Source: Vulgatibacter incomptus (GTDB taxonomy: Bacteria > Myxococcota > Myxococcia > Myxococcales > Vulgatibacteraceae). From it: a stretch of DNA of 64,000 nt. Below, one piece after another: positions 45,456 through 54,855 of the stretch. Under the pieces are notes generated by a model. The model had not been told where the DNA came from, searched no databases, and worked only from the letters and a program-made list of their open reading frames with translations. The stretch spans positions 3,802,220 to 3,866,219 of the forward strand of contig NZ_CP012332.1 in assembly GCF_001263175.1 (NCBI RefSeq), written 5' to 3'. Within the stretch, counting starts at the first letter, position 1. Every line of letters starts with the position of its first letter. The position numbers were made by a program, and so were the translations under genes.

Positions 45456-46568
45456 ATGGCACTCTCGATCGGCATCGTCGGCCTGCCCAACGTCGGCAAG
45501 TCCACGCTCTTCAACGCGCTCTCCGAGGCCTCCAACGCCGAGGCCGCGAACTATCCCTTCTGCACCATCGAGCCGAACGTCGGCATGGTCCCGGTCCCCG
45601 ACGACCGGCTGCCGCAGCTCGCGAAGCTCTACGGCAGCAAGCGGATCCTCCCGACCACCCTCGAGTTCGTCGACATCGCCGGCCTGGTCCGCGGCGCGTC
45701 GAAGGGCGAGGGCCTCGGCAACCAGTTCCTCAGCCACATCCGCCAGGTGGACGCGATCTGCCACGTGCTCCGGTGCTTCGAGGATCCCAACGTCATCCAC
45801 GTGGACGGCTCGGTCGATCCCGCCCGCGACGCCGAGGTGATCGACACGGAGCTCGCCCTCAAGGACCTCGAGTCCGTCGAGAAGCGGCTGCAGCGGGTCC
45901 AGAAGGACGCCAAGGCCGGCGGCAAGGTCGGCGAGCAGGCGAAGGTCGAAGCCGCCGTCCTCGAGAAGGTCCGGGACGGGATCAACGAGGGCAAGACGGT
46001 CCGCCGGATCGCGCTCACCGAGGAGGAGCGCGCCCTCCTGCGCGACCTCTTCCTCCTCACGAACAAGCCCGTCCTCTACGTGGCCAACGTCGCGGAAGGC
46101 CAGCTGTCGGGCGCCGAGGACGACCCCCTCGTCGCGAAGGCCCGCGCCGTCGCCGCCCAGGATGGCGCCCCCCTCATCGCCATCTGCGCCGACGTCGAGT
46201 CGCAGATCCAGCAGCTGCCCCCCGAGGATCGCGCCGGCTTCCTCGAGGCCGCGGGCCTGGTCGAGCCCGGCCTCAACAAGCTGGTGCGCGCGGGCTACAA
46301 GCTCCTCCAGCTCGTCACCTACATCACCGCCGGTGAGCAGGAGACGCGTGCCTGGACCATCCACGAGGGCTGGAAGGCGCCCCAGGCCGCAGGCGTCATC
46401 CACACGGACTTCGAGCGGGGCTTCATCAAGGCCGAGGTCTGCGACTGGCGCGACCTGGTGAAGTTCGGCTCCGAGGCCGCTCTGCGCGAGAAGGGCCTGC
46501 TCCGCATCGAGGGCAAGGAGTACGTCGTCAAGGACGGCGACGTGATGCACTTCCGGTTCAACGTGTAG
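45456..46568 (+). CDS. ychF: redox-regulated ATPase/GTPase YchF
   Basis: The 370-residue Obg-family P-loop protein has G1 GLPNVGKST (residues 8-16), G3 DIAGLVRGASKGEGLGNQFL, and the NVAE motif (in place of NKxD) that selects ATP. A coiled coil (residues 135-195) and a C-terminal TGS domain (FTAGEQETRAW region to IHTDFERGFIKAEV) follow. It binds ribosomes and affects stress responses. The ATG at 45456 gives the normal N-terminus. Its place directly after atpF is unusual. Confidence 0.97.
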   Translation: MALSIGIVGLPNVGKSTLFNALSEASNAEAANYPFCTIEPNVGMVPVPDDRLPQLAKLYGSKRILPTTLEFVDIAGLVRGASKGEGLGNQFLSHIRQVDAICHVLRCFEDPNVIHVDGSVDPARDAEVIDTELALKDLESVEKRLQRVQKDAKAGGKVGEQAKVEAAVLEKVRDGINEGKTVRRIALTEEERALLRDLFLLTNKPVLYVANVAEGQLSGAEDDPLVAKARAVAAQDGAPLIAICADVESQIQQLPPEDRAGFLEAAGLVEPGLNKLVRAGYKLLQLVTYITAGEQETRAWTIHEGWKAPQAAGVIHTDFERGFIKAEVCDWRDLVKFGSEAALREKGLLRIEGKEYVVKDGDVMHFRFNV

Positions 46569-46576
46569 GTGCCTGA

Positions 46577-46598
46577 TGCCAGACGGGTTCGTCTGGCA
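46577..46598 (+). terminator. hairpin after ychF
   Basis: TGCCAGAC (46577-46584) pairs perfectly with GTCTGGCA (46591-46598), 8 bp after the ychF stop. Confidence 0.6.
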
Positions 46599-46619
46599 CC
46601 GGCCACCACGCGACTCGGA

Positions 46620-46646
46620 AGCCCGTCCTGGTGCCCAGGACGGGCT
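46620..46646 (-). terminator. hairpin after the mosaic lipoprotein gene
   Basis: AGCCCGTCCTGG (46620-46631) pairs with CCAGGACGGGCT (46635-46646), a perfect 12-bp stem with a 3-base loop. It lies 9 bp past the minus-strand stop at 46656. Confidence 0.65.
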
Positions 46647-46655
46647 CCTATGCGA

Positions 46656-49600
46656 TCACCCGACGTTGGTGTACCAGGCCGACGTCCAGCTCCCGTCCGC
46701 GTTCTCGAAGTCGAGGCGCATGCGCGTGTTCGACTGCGAGAAGGTGACGACCGCGCGGGATTGGTGCTCGTCGGCCCAGGTCAGGTAGACGACCAGCGTT
46801 CCGCCCAGGTCGACCACCGTGTACTGCGTTCCTCGCGCCTCCGGCGAGTGCACCACGAGGCTCCCGGTATCGGTCCTGCGGAGGAAGTGCCACAGCGTCC
46901 CCTGCGTGAACTCGATCCCGGCGGCGTCCGGCTGCGCGGAGGTTCCCGTGCAGAGCCCCCACCGCTGTCCCCTGAGCCGGCCGGTGGCCTCCTGGGCCGT
47001 TGGCTGAGGCGAGGCGGGCGTGAAGCCGCAGCTGGGAACGTCGGGCACCGGATCCGGCCAGCTCGGGACGCCGTCGAACACCACGAGGTCGTCGAGATGC
47101 ACGCCGGGAAGCTCTCCCCCGGTCTCGCTGTGGAACGCGAAGCGAAGCCGGATCTGCTGGCCGGCGAAGGCCGAGAGGTCCACGGAGTAGCGCTCCCACC
47201 CTTGGGCCGAACGATCGCCGCCCCACGCGCGCTCGGCGAGTCCACCCTCCTCGAACAGGGTTCCGTCATAGGCGGGGGCCACCTCTGTCAGCAGGGTCCA
47301 CGTTGCGCCGCCATCCGGGCTGGCCTTCACGTTGAAGCCGTCCCGGAGGCTCTGCCCGACGGTCGCCGTACTCACCCAGGCCCAGAAGTTGAGGAGGGGG
47401 GCGTCCAGACCCGACAGATCGATCATCTGCGAGGTCGCGGTGGAGTCGTCGAAGCGCGAGCCCCCATCGTCAATCCACGGGTTCACGGAAACCAGGCAGC
47501 TCCCGCCCGAGTGGCAGCTCGGCGGACCGCCGTTCGCCGGGCCTCCCCACGTCCACTTTCCGGTGAGGGTCCAGCCCGACGGACCGCCCTCGAAATCCTC
47601 CGCAAAGACCTGCCCGGTCGGGAGCTCGATGACCCGGAGCAGCAGGGACTGGGTGATGAAGTTTTCCGGGTTCAGCGGTTCTTCGACCCGGACGGTCACG
47701 TTCACCCATCCCTGGTCGCCCGGGCCGGGCGTGCCCCGGAGCTCGCCGGTGGCGGCGTCGATCTCCATCCAGGGAGGCGAATCGGCGCCGAGGCTCCATC
47801 GCGCGCCGGAGGAGCCTCCCCTCCTCTCGACCGTATAGGCGTACGGGCGGCCCACGAAGGCGTTGGCGAGCCGGGCGGTGGTGATCCACACCGGTACGGT
47901 GAAGCGATCGGCGACGAGAAGGTCGTCGATGTAGACCCCGAGGTCGTCGATGGTCGCATCGCTGAAGAACGCGAAGCGAAGGCGGATCGTCTGGCCGGCG
48001 TAGTCGGCGAGGCTCACGGCGTAGCGCTCCCAGCGCTGCGCCGAGCGATCGCCTCCCCATCCGCTCTGGCCCCCGATGGACGCATGGTAGGCGGGGCTCA
48101 CCTCGGTCGGCAGGCTCCAGGAGAGGCCGTCATCGGCGCTCACCTCCACGTGGAAGCCGTCGTAGATCGCGCCGCCGAAGAAGGAGTCGGTCTGGACCCA
48201 GGCCCAGAACCAGAGCATCGGCTCGGCCGCGTCCGTGAGATCGATCGAGGGCGAGTCGGCGACGGCCGTCCCCCAATTGAGACCGTTCCGGTAGGGACCC
48301 GTGAGGTTGGTGGCGAGGCAGCCCGGCGCCGAATGGCAGGCGGGACCGACGCCGCTCGGCGTGCCGCACTGCCAGTCCGACTGCAGGCTCCAGCCCCCGG
48401 CGCAGGACGAGAAGTCCTCCTCGAAGTAGATGCCGTACGGATAGCGCCTGACATCGAAGGCGAGCACCACCTCGGCGAAGTTCGAAGACAGCGCCGGCTC
48501 GTCGATCCGGACCGTCAGCTCGACCCTTCCCAGGTTGGACGCCGCCGGGGTGCCGGACAGGACGCCCGAGCTGGGGTCGATGGAGAGCCATGGGTGGTTC
48601 GATCCGCCGACGATGCTCCACGTCGCCTCCGCCGTTCCGCCCTGGCGGTGCAGTTCCGCCGTATAGGGGCGGTCGATCTGCGCCCAAGCGAGGTCGGCGG
48701 GGTCGATGGAGAGGGGATCCGCGAACGACTCGGTGATCGAAAGGTCGTCGATGTAGACCCCGTCGTAGCTCCAGTCGCCGTCGCTCGCGAAGCCGAGCTC
48801 CACCTGGATTCGCTCACCTATCCAGTCGCGCAGCTCCACGGCGTACCGCTGCCAGCCCAGGGCTCCGTGCAGTCCGCCCCACACCGGCTGACTGAAGACC
48901 CATCCGTCGTACCGGGGCGTCACATCGAAAGGCAGGTCGACCCCCTCGTCACCGGCGTTACGAATCTTCACGTTGAAGCCGGCCACCACGTCCTCGGCGG
49001 CTTCGGTGTCGACCCAGGCCCAGAAGGTGAGGCGGGGGTTCGTGGCGCTGCCCAGGTCGATCACCGGCGAGGTGGCGACGGAGGTCGCGAACGAGGCGTC
49101 GGTCGCATAGGGACCCGAAAGGTTCGTCGCGAGGCAGCCGCTTCCCGTCCGGGCCGCGTTCGGGCCGGAGGTCGGCGCGCCGCACTGCCACTCGCCTCCG
49201 AAGGTCCAGCCCGACGCACCGCAGTTCTCGAAGCCTTCGTGAAGGAAGGTCGCTGCGGCCTGGCAGGCGACCTCGTCGATCGTTCCGGTGCACATGCCGG
49301 CCACACAGGCGTCGTCCATGCTGCACTCGCGCCCGGTCGAGCACGCCGTGCCGTCCGGCGCCGTGAAGACGGCGCACGCGCCGGCGCCATCGCAGGCGAG
49401 GACCTCGCACTGGGATGGGCCCGCAGGCCCGCAAGAGGTTCCCAGGTCGAGCGGCACGGCCTCGCAGGCGCCGTCGGTCGGGTTGCACGCCCCACGCACA
49501 CAGCCCGAGTCCATCGCCGAGCAATCCTTCGGCGGCGCGGCGATGCACTCACCCGCCTCGCAGGTCGCGGGCTGGCAGCGATCGCCCGCGCTGCAATCGG

Positions 49601-50036
49601 TTCCATTCGGGGAGCGAAGGAGGGAGCACCTCGCCGCGAGCTCGTCGCAGACGACCCTCGCGCAGGCCGTGGCCTCGAGACCGCATTCGTTCGGCGCGCC
49701 GCCGACGCAAAAACCTGCGCCGTCGCAGGCGTCGCCCACGGTGCAGAAGAGGCCGTCGTCGCAGGCCGTGCCGGCCGCGGCCGGGATCACCACGCACTCG
49801 CCTACCGGCCCCTCGTGGGAGCCGTCGTTGCAGACCGCGATCCGGCAGGAATCGGGGGAGTGCTCGGCGCACTCGGCATCCGAGTGGCACCGCCCGGGGC
49901 CGCCGCCGCCTCCCTGACCGCCCGTCCCGCCGATGTGCTCCTCCGGGGGGCTCTTTCCGCCGCAGCCGATGATCGAGATCGCGATCAGGACCGCCAGCGA
50001 CCAGCGGGTGGTGCTCGAAAGCGTCGAAGCGCGCAT
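46656..50036 (-). CDS. large mosaic lipoprotein with Cys-rich region and three lectin-like repeats
   Basis: The 1126-residue protein has a lipoprotein signal (AISIIGC) and a poly-Gly tether. Residues 50-258 are a Cys-rich region with repeated CxxGxxC-type spacing, like EGF or MYXO-type Cys repeats. Three copies of a jelly-roll domain follow at about 264-436, 537-711 and 809-989 (each with FWAWV, GWERY- and YIDDL-type motifs), separated by Ig-like modules at 440-530 and 714-803 (WLSIDPSSGVLSGTP, WMEIDAATGELRGTP). A C-terminal beta-rich domain spans about 1003-1126. It is probably a surface adhesin or carbohydrate-binding protein; no enzyme site is visible. Confidence 0.85.
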   Translation of the reverse strand: MRASTLSSTTRWSLAVLIAISIIGCGGKSPPEEHIGGTGGQGGGGGPGRCHSDAECAEHSPDSCRIAVCNDGSHEGPVGECVVIPAAAGTACDDGLFCTVGDACDGAGFCVGGAPNECGLEATACARVVCDELAARCSLLRSPNGTDCSAGDRCQPATCEAGECIAAPPKDCSAMDSGCVRGACNPTDGACEAVPLDLGTSCGPAGPSQCEVLACDGAGACAVFTAPDGTACSTGRECSMDDACVAGMCTGTIDEVACQAAATFLHEGFENCGASGWTFGGEWQCGAPTSGPNAARTGSGCLATNLSGPYATDASFATSVATSPVIDLGSATNPRLTFWAWVDTEAAEDVVAGFNVKIRNAGDEGVDLPFDVTPRYDGWVFSQPVWGGLHGALGWQRYAVELRDWIGERIQVELGFASDGDWSYDGVYIDDLSITESFADPLSIDPADLAWAQIDRPYTAELHRQGGTAEATWSIVGGSNHPWLSIDPSSGVLSGTPAASNLGRVELTVRIDEPALSSNFAEVVLAFDVRRYPYGIYFEEDFSSCAGGWSLQSDWQCGTPSGVGPACHSAPGCLATNLTGPYRNGLNWGTAVADSPSIDLTDAAEPMLWFWAWVQTDSFFGGAIYDGFHVEVSADDGLSWSLPTEVSPAYHASIGGQSGWGGDRSAQRWERYAVSLADYAGQTIRLRFAFFSDATIDDLGVYIDDLLVADRFTVPVWITTARLANAFVGRPYAYTVERRGGSSGARWSLGADSPPWMEIDAATGELRGTPGPGDQGWVNVTVRVEEPLNPENFITQSLLLRVIELPTGQVFAEDFEGGPSGWTLTGKWTWGGPANGGPPSCHSGGSCLVSVNPWIDDGGSRFDDSTATSQMIDLSGLDAPLLNFWAWVSTATVGQSLRDGFNVKASPDGGATWTLLTEVAPAYDGTLFEEGGLAERAWGGDRSAQGWERYSVDLSAFAGQQIRLRFAFHSETGGELPGVHLDDLVVFDGVPSWPDPVPDVPSCGFTPASPQPTAQEATGRLRGQRWGLCTGTSAQPDAAGIEFTQGTLWHFLRRTDTGSLVVHSPEARGTQYTVVDLGGTLVVYLTWADEHQSRAVVTFSQSNTRMRLDFENADGSWTSAWYTNVG

Positions 50037-50282
50037 GGATGCCTCCCTCCCCGGGGGTGAATGGAACGAACACGAGTCCGAAGCCCACGACTATAACCGG
50101 GTTCGCGCCGGACCATCCGCCGGCCCCTCTCTTTCCCGATGTCCGATGGACTCCTACAGAGCGAGGAGCGCATCGGGGATCGTGCGCTCCGACGTGTCAC
50201 ATGTACGAGGAGGGGTGCCGCCGATCATCGACGCACGACGAAAGCGTCGATTGAGGCACGATTGTTGGAAATCCCTGGTGGC

Positions 50283-51281
50283 CTACGGCGCTGTGGAGGA
50301 GCCCGCGCGGGCGGCGAGGCGGAGGGCCTCGATCATCGACGTGCGATCCGCTACGCCCTTGCCGGCGATGTCGAAGGCGACACCGTGGTCGGGGGAGGTC
50401 CGGACGATCGGGAGGCCCAGGGTGACGTTCACCGCCGTTTCGCGGTGGACCGTCTTGAGCGGGATGAGGCCCTGGTCGTGGTACATCGCAAGGACGGCGT
50501 CCCAGCCGCCGCGCGCGGCGCGAGGGAAGAGGCCGTCGGCGGGGTAGGGGCCTTCGGCCTTCACGCCGGCCTTGGCGGCGAGGGCGATGCCCGGCGCGAT
50601 GATCCGCGCCTCCTCGTCGCCGAAGAGGCCGCCCTCGCCTGCGTGGGGGTTCAGGCCGCAGACGGCGATCTTGGGACGCTTGATCCCGAACTGCTCGCGG
50701 AGGGCGCGGTGGGTGATCACCAGGTTCTCGGCGATCCCCTCGGGCGTGAGGCGCGCGGGAACGTCCGCGAGGGCCACGTGGGTCGTGGCGACGACCACGC
50801 GCAGCACGGGGCCGGCGAGCATCATCACCACCCTGGGGACGCCGAAGCGGGCGGCGAGGAGCTCGGTGTGGCCCGGGAAGTCCAGGCCCGCGGCGTGGAG
50901 CGCGGCCTTGCGGATGGGCGCGGTGCACAGCGCGTCGGCGGCTCCGGTTTGCACCGCGATGATCGCCGCCTCGAGGTAGGCGGCCTGGGCGAGGGCGCCA
51001 GCGTGAGACGGCTTGCCCGGCTTGCGGTCGGCGGCGGCGAGGCGTGAGACGCGTACGAGCCCGCCCGCCGCCGGGATGGCCTCGCCCAGCTCCACGCGCG
51101 GGAGCGTGTCGGCGACGCCCATGAGCTTGCAGGCCCGGGCGAAGACGCCGTCGTCGCCGAAGACCACCGGCCGCAGCGCCCGCTTCATCCCACGGGCCGC
51201 CAGGGCCGCGGCGAGGACCTCGGCGCCGATCCCGGAGGGATCGCCCATCGAGATCGCGACGGTCGTTCGGGTCTTCGCCAT
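50283..51281 (-). CDS. pdxA: 4-hydroxythreonine-4-phosphate dehydrogenase
   Basis: The 332-residue enzyme oxidises 4-phosphohydroxy-L-threonine in pyridoxal phosphate synthesis. Signature motifs are SMGDPSGIGAEV at the start, FPGHTELLA, GLNPHAGEGGLFGDEE, and the metal-binding MYHDQGLIPLK with TSPDHGVAFDIAG. It starts 9 bp after the surA stop, an arrangement (surA-pdxA) conserved in enteric bacteria. Length is normal. Confidence 0.97.
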   Translation of the reverse strand: MAKTRTTVAISMGDPSGIGAEVLAAALAARGMKRALRPVVFGDDGVFARACKLMGVADTLPRVELGEAIPAAGGLVRVSRLAAADRKPGKPSHAGALAQAAYLEAAIIAVQTGAADALCTAPIRKAALHAAGLDFPGHTELLAARFGVPRVVMMLAGPVLRVVVATTHVALADVPARLTPEGIAENLVITHRALREQFGIKRPKIAVCGLNPHAGEGGLFGDEEARIIAPGIALAAKAGVKAEGPYPADGLFPRAARGGWDAVLAMYHDQGLIPLKTVHRETAVNVTLGLPIVRTSPDHGVAFDIAGKGVADRTSMIEALRLAARAGSSTAP

Positions 51282-51290
51282 CCCCTGCCG

Positions 51291-52271
51291 CTACTTCTTC
51301 GCGGCCTGGCCGGGCGCGAGCTCGGGAATCGGGTAGTCGATGAGCGCGTCCTTCTTGAGGCCCTCGACGAAGCGGTGCGTCTGGCGATCCATCTCTTCGC
51401 GGTAGAGGTCGCTGCGGATCTGGTCGGACATCTCCGCCAGCGGCTTCGGCGCCACGTCCCTCGCCTCCTCGAGCTTGATCACGTGCCAGCCGAAGCGGGT
51501 CCGGACGGGGTCGCTGATCTGGCCGGGCTGGAGGGCGAACGCGGCCTTCTCCAGCTCGGCGACCATCTCGCCGCGGCGGAACCAGCCCAGGTCGCCGCCG
51601 CTCTGCTTGGACGGCCCCTCGGAGCTCTCCTTGGCGAGGGAGGCGAAGTCGGCGCCCTTGCGCGCCTGGGTGGCGATGACGGCCGCCCGCTCCCGCGCCG
51701 CGTCGACGGCCTCGGCGGCGGCGTCGGGGGCGACCATCACGAGGATGTGGCTCGCGTGGAGCTCCTTCTCGCCGCGGTCGGCGGCGGTGAGCTCGGAGTA
51801 GCGCCGCTTCACCTCGTCGTCGCTCACCTTCACCTGGGAGCGGACCTTGAGGTTGATGAGCTTCATCTGGGCGAGCTGCTTGCGCAGGGCCTCCTTGTAC
51901 TCCGTCCAGCTCATCCCGCTGCGCTCGACGGCCGTCTGGAGGTCCGCCTCGGACGGCATGCCGTTCTGGCGGACCACGTCGTCGATCGCCGACTGGAGCT
52001 CGGCGGGCGCGATGTCGATGGCGTAGACCTTGAGCTCCTTCTCGATGAGCTTGTCGGCGACGAGGTCGTCCATCGCCTCCCGCATGAGCACGGGACCCGG
52101 CGCGTACGGCGCCCGCGAGCGCAGGGACGCGGCGCGCTCCTCCACCTCGGAGAGGGTGATCACCTGATCGTCCACGACGGCGGCGACCCGGTCGACCGGG
52201 ATCGCGCCAGCGGGCTGCCCCACGGAGAGCAGGGCCAGGAGGGAGAGGAGATCCAGGGGCATCTTCTTCAC
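51291..52271 (-). CDS. surA: SurA-like periplasmic peptidyl-prolyl isomerase
   Basis: The 326-residue protein probably starts at GTG 52271, whose GTGA overlaps the stop of the preceding isomerase. A signal peptide (residues 1-24) precedes the SurA N-terminal chaperone domain (IPVDRVAAVVDDQVITLSEVEERA), and one parvulin domain follows (HASHILVMVAPDA ... GGDLGWFRRGEMVAELEKAAFAL ... FGWHVIKLEEAR). It folds outer-membrane proteins. Only one parvulin domain is present, where the E. coli protein has two. Confidence 0.9.
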   Translation of the reverse strand: MKKMPLDLLSLLALLSVGQPAGAIPVDRVAAVVDDQVITLSEVEERAASLRSRAPYAPGPVLMREAMDDLVADKLIEKELKVYAIDIAPAELQSAIDDVVRQNGMPSEADLQTAVERSGMSWTEYKEALRKQLAQMKLINLKVRSQVKVSDDEVKRRYSELTAADRGEKELHASHILVMVAPDAAAEAVDAARERAAVIATQARKGADFASLAKESSEGPSKQSGGDLGWFRRGEMVAELEKAAFALQPGQISDPVRTRFGWHVIKLEEARDVAPKPLAEMSDQIRSDLYREEMDRQTHRFVEGLKKDALIDYPIPELAPGQAAKK

Positions 52272-53236
52272 GGCTTCACCACCACCCGCGCGAGCGCGGC
52301 CTCGTCGACTTTGATGCGGGCCACCTTGCGCAGGTTCGCAAGATAATCGAGCTGGGCCGCCGTTTCCTTCTCGCGGCGCAGCCTCGCCTCCGCTTCCTCG
52401 CGGAGCTCCACCGGCGCGCCGGCGGCGCGGCGCTCCAGGACCTTGAACACGTGGAAGCCGTAGGAGCTGCCGACCACTTCGCTGGTCTTCCCGATCGCCA
52501 GCCCGAAGCAGACGTCGTCGAAGGGTGGCGGCATCTCGCCCCGGGCGAACCAGCCCAGGTCCCCGCCCATGCGGGCGTCGGGAGAGAGGGAGTGCCTCCG
52601 CGCGAGCTCGCCGAAGTCGGCGCCTCCGCGGAGCTGTGCGAGCAGGCCGCGCGCCTCCGCCTCGGTCTTCACGACGATCTGCGCCGCGCGGACCTGCTCG
52701 GGTCTCTCGAGCTCGGCCTTGTGGTCCGCGAGCCAGGCGTCGACCTCGTCGTCGGTGATCGCAATCCGCGCGAAGACCTGATCGACGAAGAGCCGCTCCA
52801 CCAGGAGCTGGCCGCGGATCCGCTCGCCGAGCTCGGCCTGGGTGAGCTCCAGCGCGCTGAGGAGCTCGCCGAAGCTGTCGCCCGGATAGTCGGCGCGCAG
52901 CCGGAGGATGCCCCGTTCGAGCTCGCCCTCGCTCACCTTGATCCCCAGCGTCCTGGCGGACTGGGCAAGGAGCTTCTGATCGATCAGGGATTCGAGGAGG
53001 CGCGCCCCATCAACGGCGGACATCGAATCGGGCCGGCGATCCCGCCCCTCCTCGAAGAGCGCGGCCCGGACCTCGTCGGCGGTCACCGGCTCGTCGTTCA
53101 CCGTGGCGATCACCGCAGGGGCCTTCTTTTCGGCGTCCCCCTGGGTGCAGGCGGTGATCGCGAGGGCCGCTGCGGCCGAGAGGCAGAGAAGGCGGCCTTC
53201 CACGTCCATGAACCTCGAAGGGGCAGGGCGAGCCAT
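52268..53236 (-). CDS. parvulin-type peptidyl-prolyl isomerase lipoprotein
   Basis: The 322-residue product has a lipoprotein signal ending LAITAC, a SurA/PpiD-like N-terminal region (VNDEPVTADEVRAAL) and one parvulin domain (RAAQIVVKTEAEARGLLAQL ... GGDLGWFARGEMPPPFDDVCFGL ... GFHVFKVLE). The ATG at 53236 is taken as start; ATG 53209 would give a shorter signal. It is cotranscribed with surA and pdxA and probably folds or ferries envelope proteins. Confidence 0.88.
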   Translation of the reverse strand: MARPAPSRFMDVEGRLLCLSAAAALAITACTQGDAEKKAPAVIATVNDEPVTADEVRAALFEEGRDRRPDSMSAVDGARLLESLIDQKLLAQSARTLGIKVSEGELERGILRLRADYPGDSFGELLSALELTQAELGERIRGQLLVERLFVDQVFARIAITDDEVDAWLADHKAELERPEQVRAAQIVVKTEAEARGLLAQLRGGADFGELARRHSLSPDARMGGDLGWFARGEMPPPFDDVCFGLAIGKTSEVVGSSYGFHVFKVLERRAAGAPVELREEAEARLRREKETAAQLDYLANLRKVARIKVDEAALARVVVKP

Positions 53237-53399
53237 CGCTTCGCCGCTGCCCCCGGATGGTTTTCGAGAACTTCGAACGAGCGCCTTGGATGCCGCGTTC
53301 GTCCCCCCGCCCCACAAGATAGGGGGCGGGGCGAGTGCTGCGAAGCCTGCCTCGTCGTTCGGGAGCCGGGGGCTCGAACGGCGGGCGGATCGCGTGAGA

Positions 53400-54605
53400 C
53401 TAGCGGGCAGGAGCGGGGGCCGGAGCCTTGGGCGCGACCTTCGCCGGAGCCGGGGCAGGAGCCGGGGCCTTCACGGCGTTCACCGCCGCCGGCTGCGGCG
53501 CCGCGGGCTTTCCGGAAGGCTGGATCGCGATCGCGGGCTGCACGTTGCCGCCGACCTGGCCGCCCGGCATCGGGTGGCCTGCAGGCATACCCTGCATTCC
53601 GCCGGGCATCCCGGCCGGCATTCCCATTCCGCCGGGCATGCCCGCCGGCATCCCGCCGGTGTTCACCTCGATCTGCGCGAGCAGGTCGTCGTTCACGGTC
53701 ACCTTGGCCTGGGACTTCAGATCCTCGACGAAGGTGTCGAAGGCCTTGGTGCGCTTCTCGCGGGAGAGGCGACCCTCGATCTGGGCCTTGACCGTGTCGA
53801 ACGGACGGTCGAGGGGGTTCTGACGCCCGGTGAGCTTCACCACGTGGTAGCCCTTGTCGGTCTCGATCACGCTGCCGAGCTGCCCGATCTCCTTGAGATC
53901 GAAGGCGGCGGCGGTGAGCTCCGGGCCCCAGGCGGCGTCGAGCTCCTCGCGGGTCTTGAAGGAGAGGTCGCCGCCGGCGCGCTTCGAGGCGTCGTCGTCG
54001 GAGCGGGTCTTGGCGAGATCCGCGAACGCGCTCTTGTCGGTGGCGTCCTTGGCCTTCACGGCAGCCAGGGCCTTGGTGGCGTCGGCCTTCACCTTCATCC
54101 GCGACGCGTCGCCCTTGGCGGCGGCGAAGAAGACGTGGGAGAGCCGCACGCGCTCGGGCTTCACGAAGTCGTTGATGTTCTCGTCGTAGAACGCCCGCAG
54201 CTCCTGCTCGGAGACCGGCGGCGCCTTGCCGTTGTCGTCGAACTCGGCCCTCATCAGCTTCTGGACCATGGTCTTCTTCATGGCCGAGAGGACCTCGGGA
54301 TCGTCCGCGAAGCCGCGGCGCTTGGCCTCCTGGGCCAGGAGCTCGAAGCGGACCAGGTTGTCCACGAACTCGCGCTTGCGCTCGGGCGAGTCGTACCGGG
54401 CGCGGATGAAGGGCGACTGCTCCTCCATGCGGGCCTTGACCTCGTCGACGGTGAGCGTCTCGTCGCCGATGGTGGCGAGGACCTCGCCGGTCTTCTTCTG
54501 CGTCTTGGCGGTCCCGTCGGCCTTCCCGGTCTGGCCCTGGGGGCCGCAAGCGAGGAGTCCGGCGGCGGCGAGCAACATGGCTGCGATCGTCTGGGCGTTC
54601 TTCAT
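53400..54605 (-). CDS. parvulin-type peptidyl-prolyl isomerase lipoprotein with low-complexity tail
   Basis: The 401-residue product has a lipoprotein signal (AAAGLLACG), a SurA-like N-terminal domain ([18 protein letters not shown]) and a parvulin domain ([13 protein letters not shown] ... [12 protein letters not shown] ... [11 protein letters not shown]). The last 100 residues are unusual: Met-Pro-Gly repeats (for example [15 protein letters not shown]) and an Ala-Pro-rich end. The ATG at 54605 has GAGAGGT upstream. It heads the operon of three isomerases and pdxA. Confidence 0.88.
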   Translation of the reverse strand: MKNAQTIAAMLLAAAGLLACGPQGQTGKADGTAKTQKKTGEVLATIGDETLTVDEVKARMEEQSPFIRARYDSPERKREFVDNLVRFELLAQEAKRRGFADDPEVLSAMKKTMVQKLMRAEFDDNGKAPPVSEQELRAFYDENINDFVKPERVRLSHVFFAAAKGDASRMKVKADATKALAAVKAKDATDKSAFADLAKTRSDDDASKRAGGDLSFKTREELDAAWGPELTAAAFDLKEIGQLGSVIETDKGYHVVKLTGRQNPLDRPFDTVKAQIEGRLSREKRTKAFDTFVEDLKSQAKVTVNDDLLAQIEVNTGGMPAGMPGGMGMPAGMPGGMQGMPAGHPMPGGQVGGNVQPAIAIQPSGKPAAPQPAAVNAVKAPAPAPAPAKVAPKAPAPAPAR

Positions 54606-54855
54606 TTCGACCTCTCGATTCGATCCTTCGAAGGCTGCGGAGGGCCGGCGAACCCGATCGAAAGAACCGGGCGTCTCCCTGGCGGGCGCTCGAACCCCAC
54701 GATCCCCCGGTCGATTCCCTGAGCCCCCGGGCGGAACGTGGAGTGTCGGACGACCACTTTCCGTAGTGGGCCTTGCTATCACGGGGCGACGAGGGCTTTC
54801 AATGCCGTGCGCGGCACGGACCGTTAGGATCCCGGCTTCCCCGCGAGGAGACCCG

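Noticed and set aside
48100-49300. possible insertion of a second gene by repeats
   Set aside because: The similar blocks are internal domain duplications in one continuous reading frame.
46569-50060. 1163-codon plus-strand frame
   Set aside because: It runs opposite the mosaic lipoprotein with repetitive Arg/Gly/Val/His composition and no known motif.
53601-53660. possible direct-repeat array or minisatellite
   Set aside because: The repeats code for the Met-Pro-Gly tail of the first parvulin protein and keep its reading frame; no spacer pattern like CRISPR exists.
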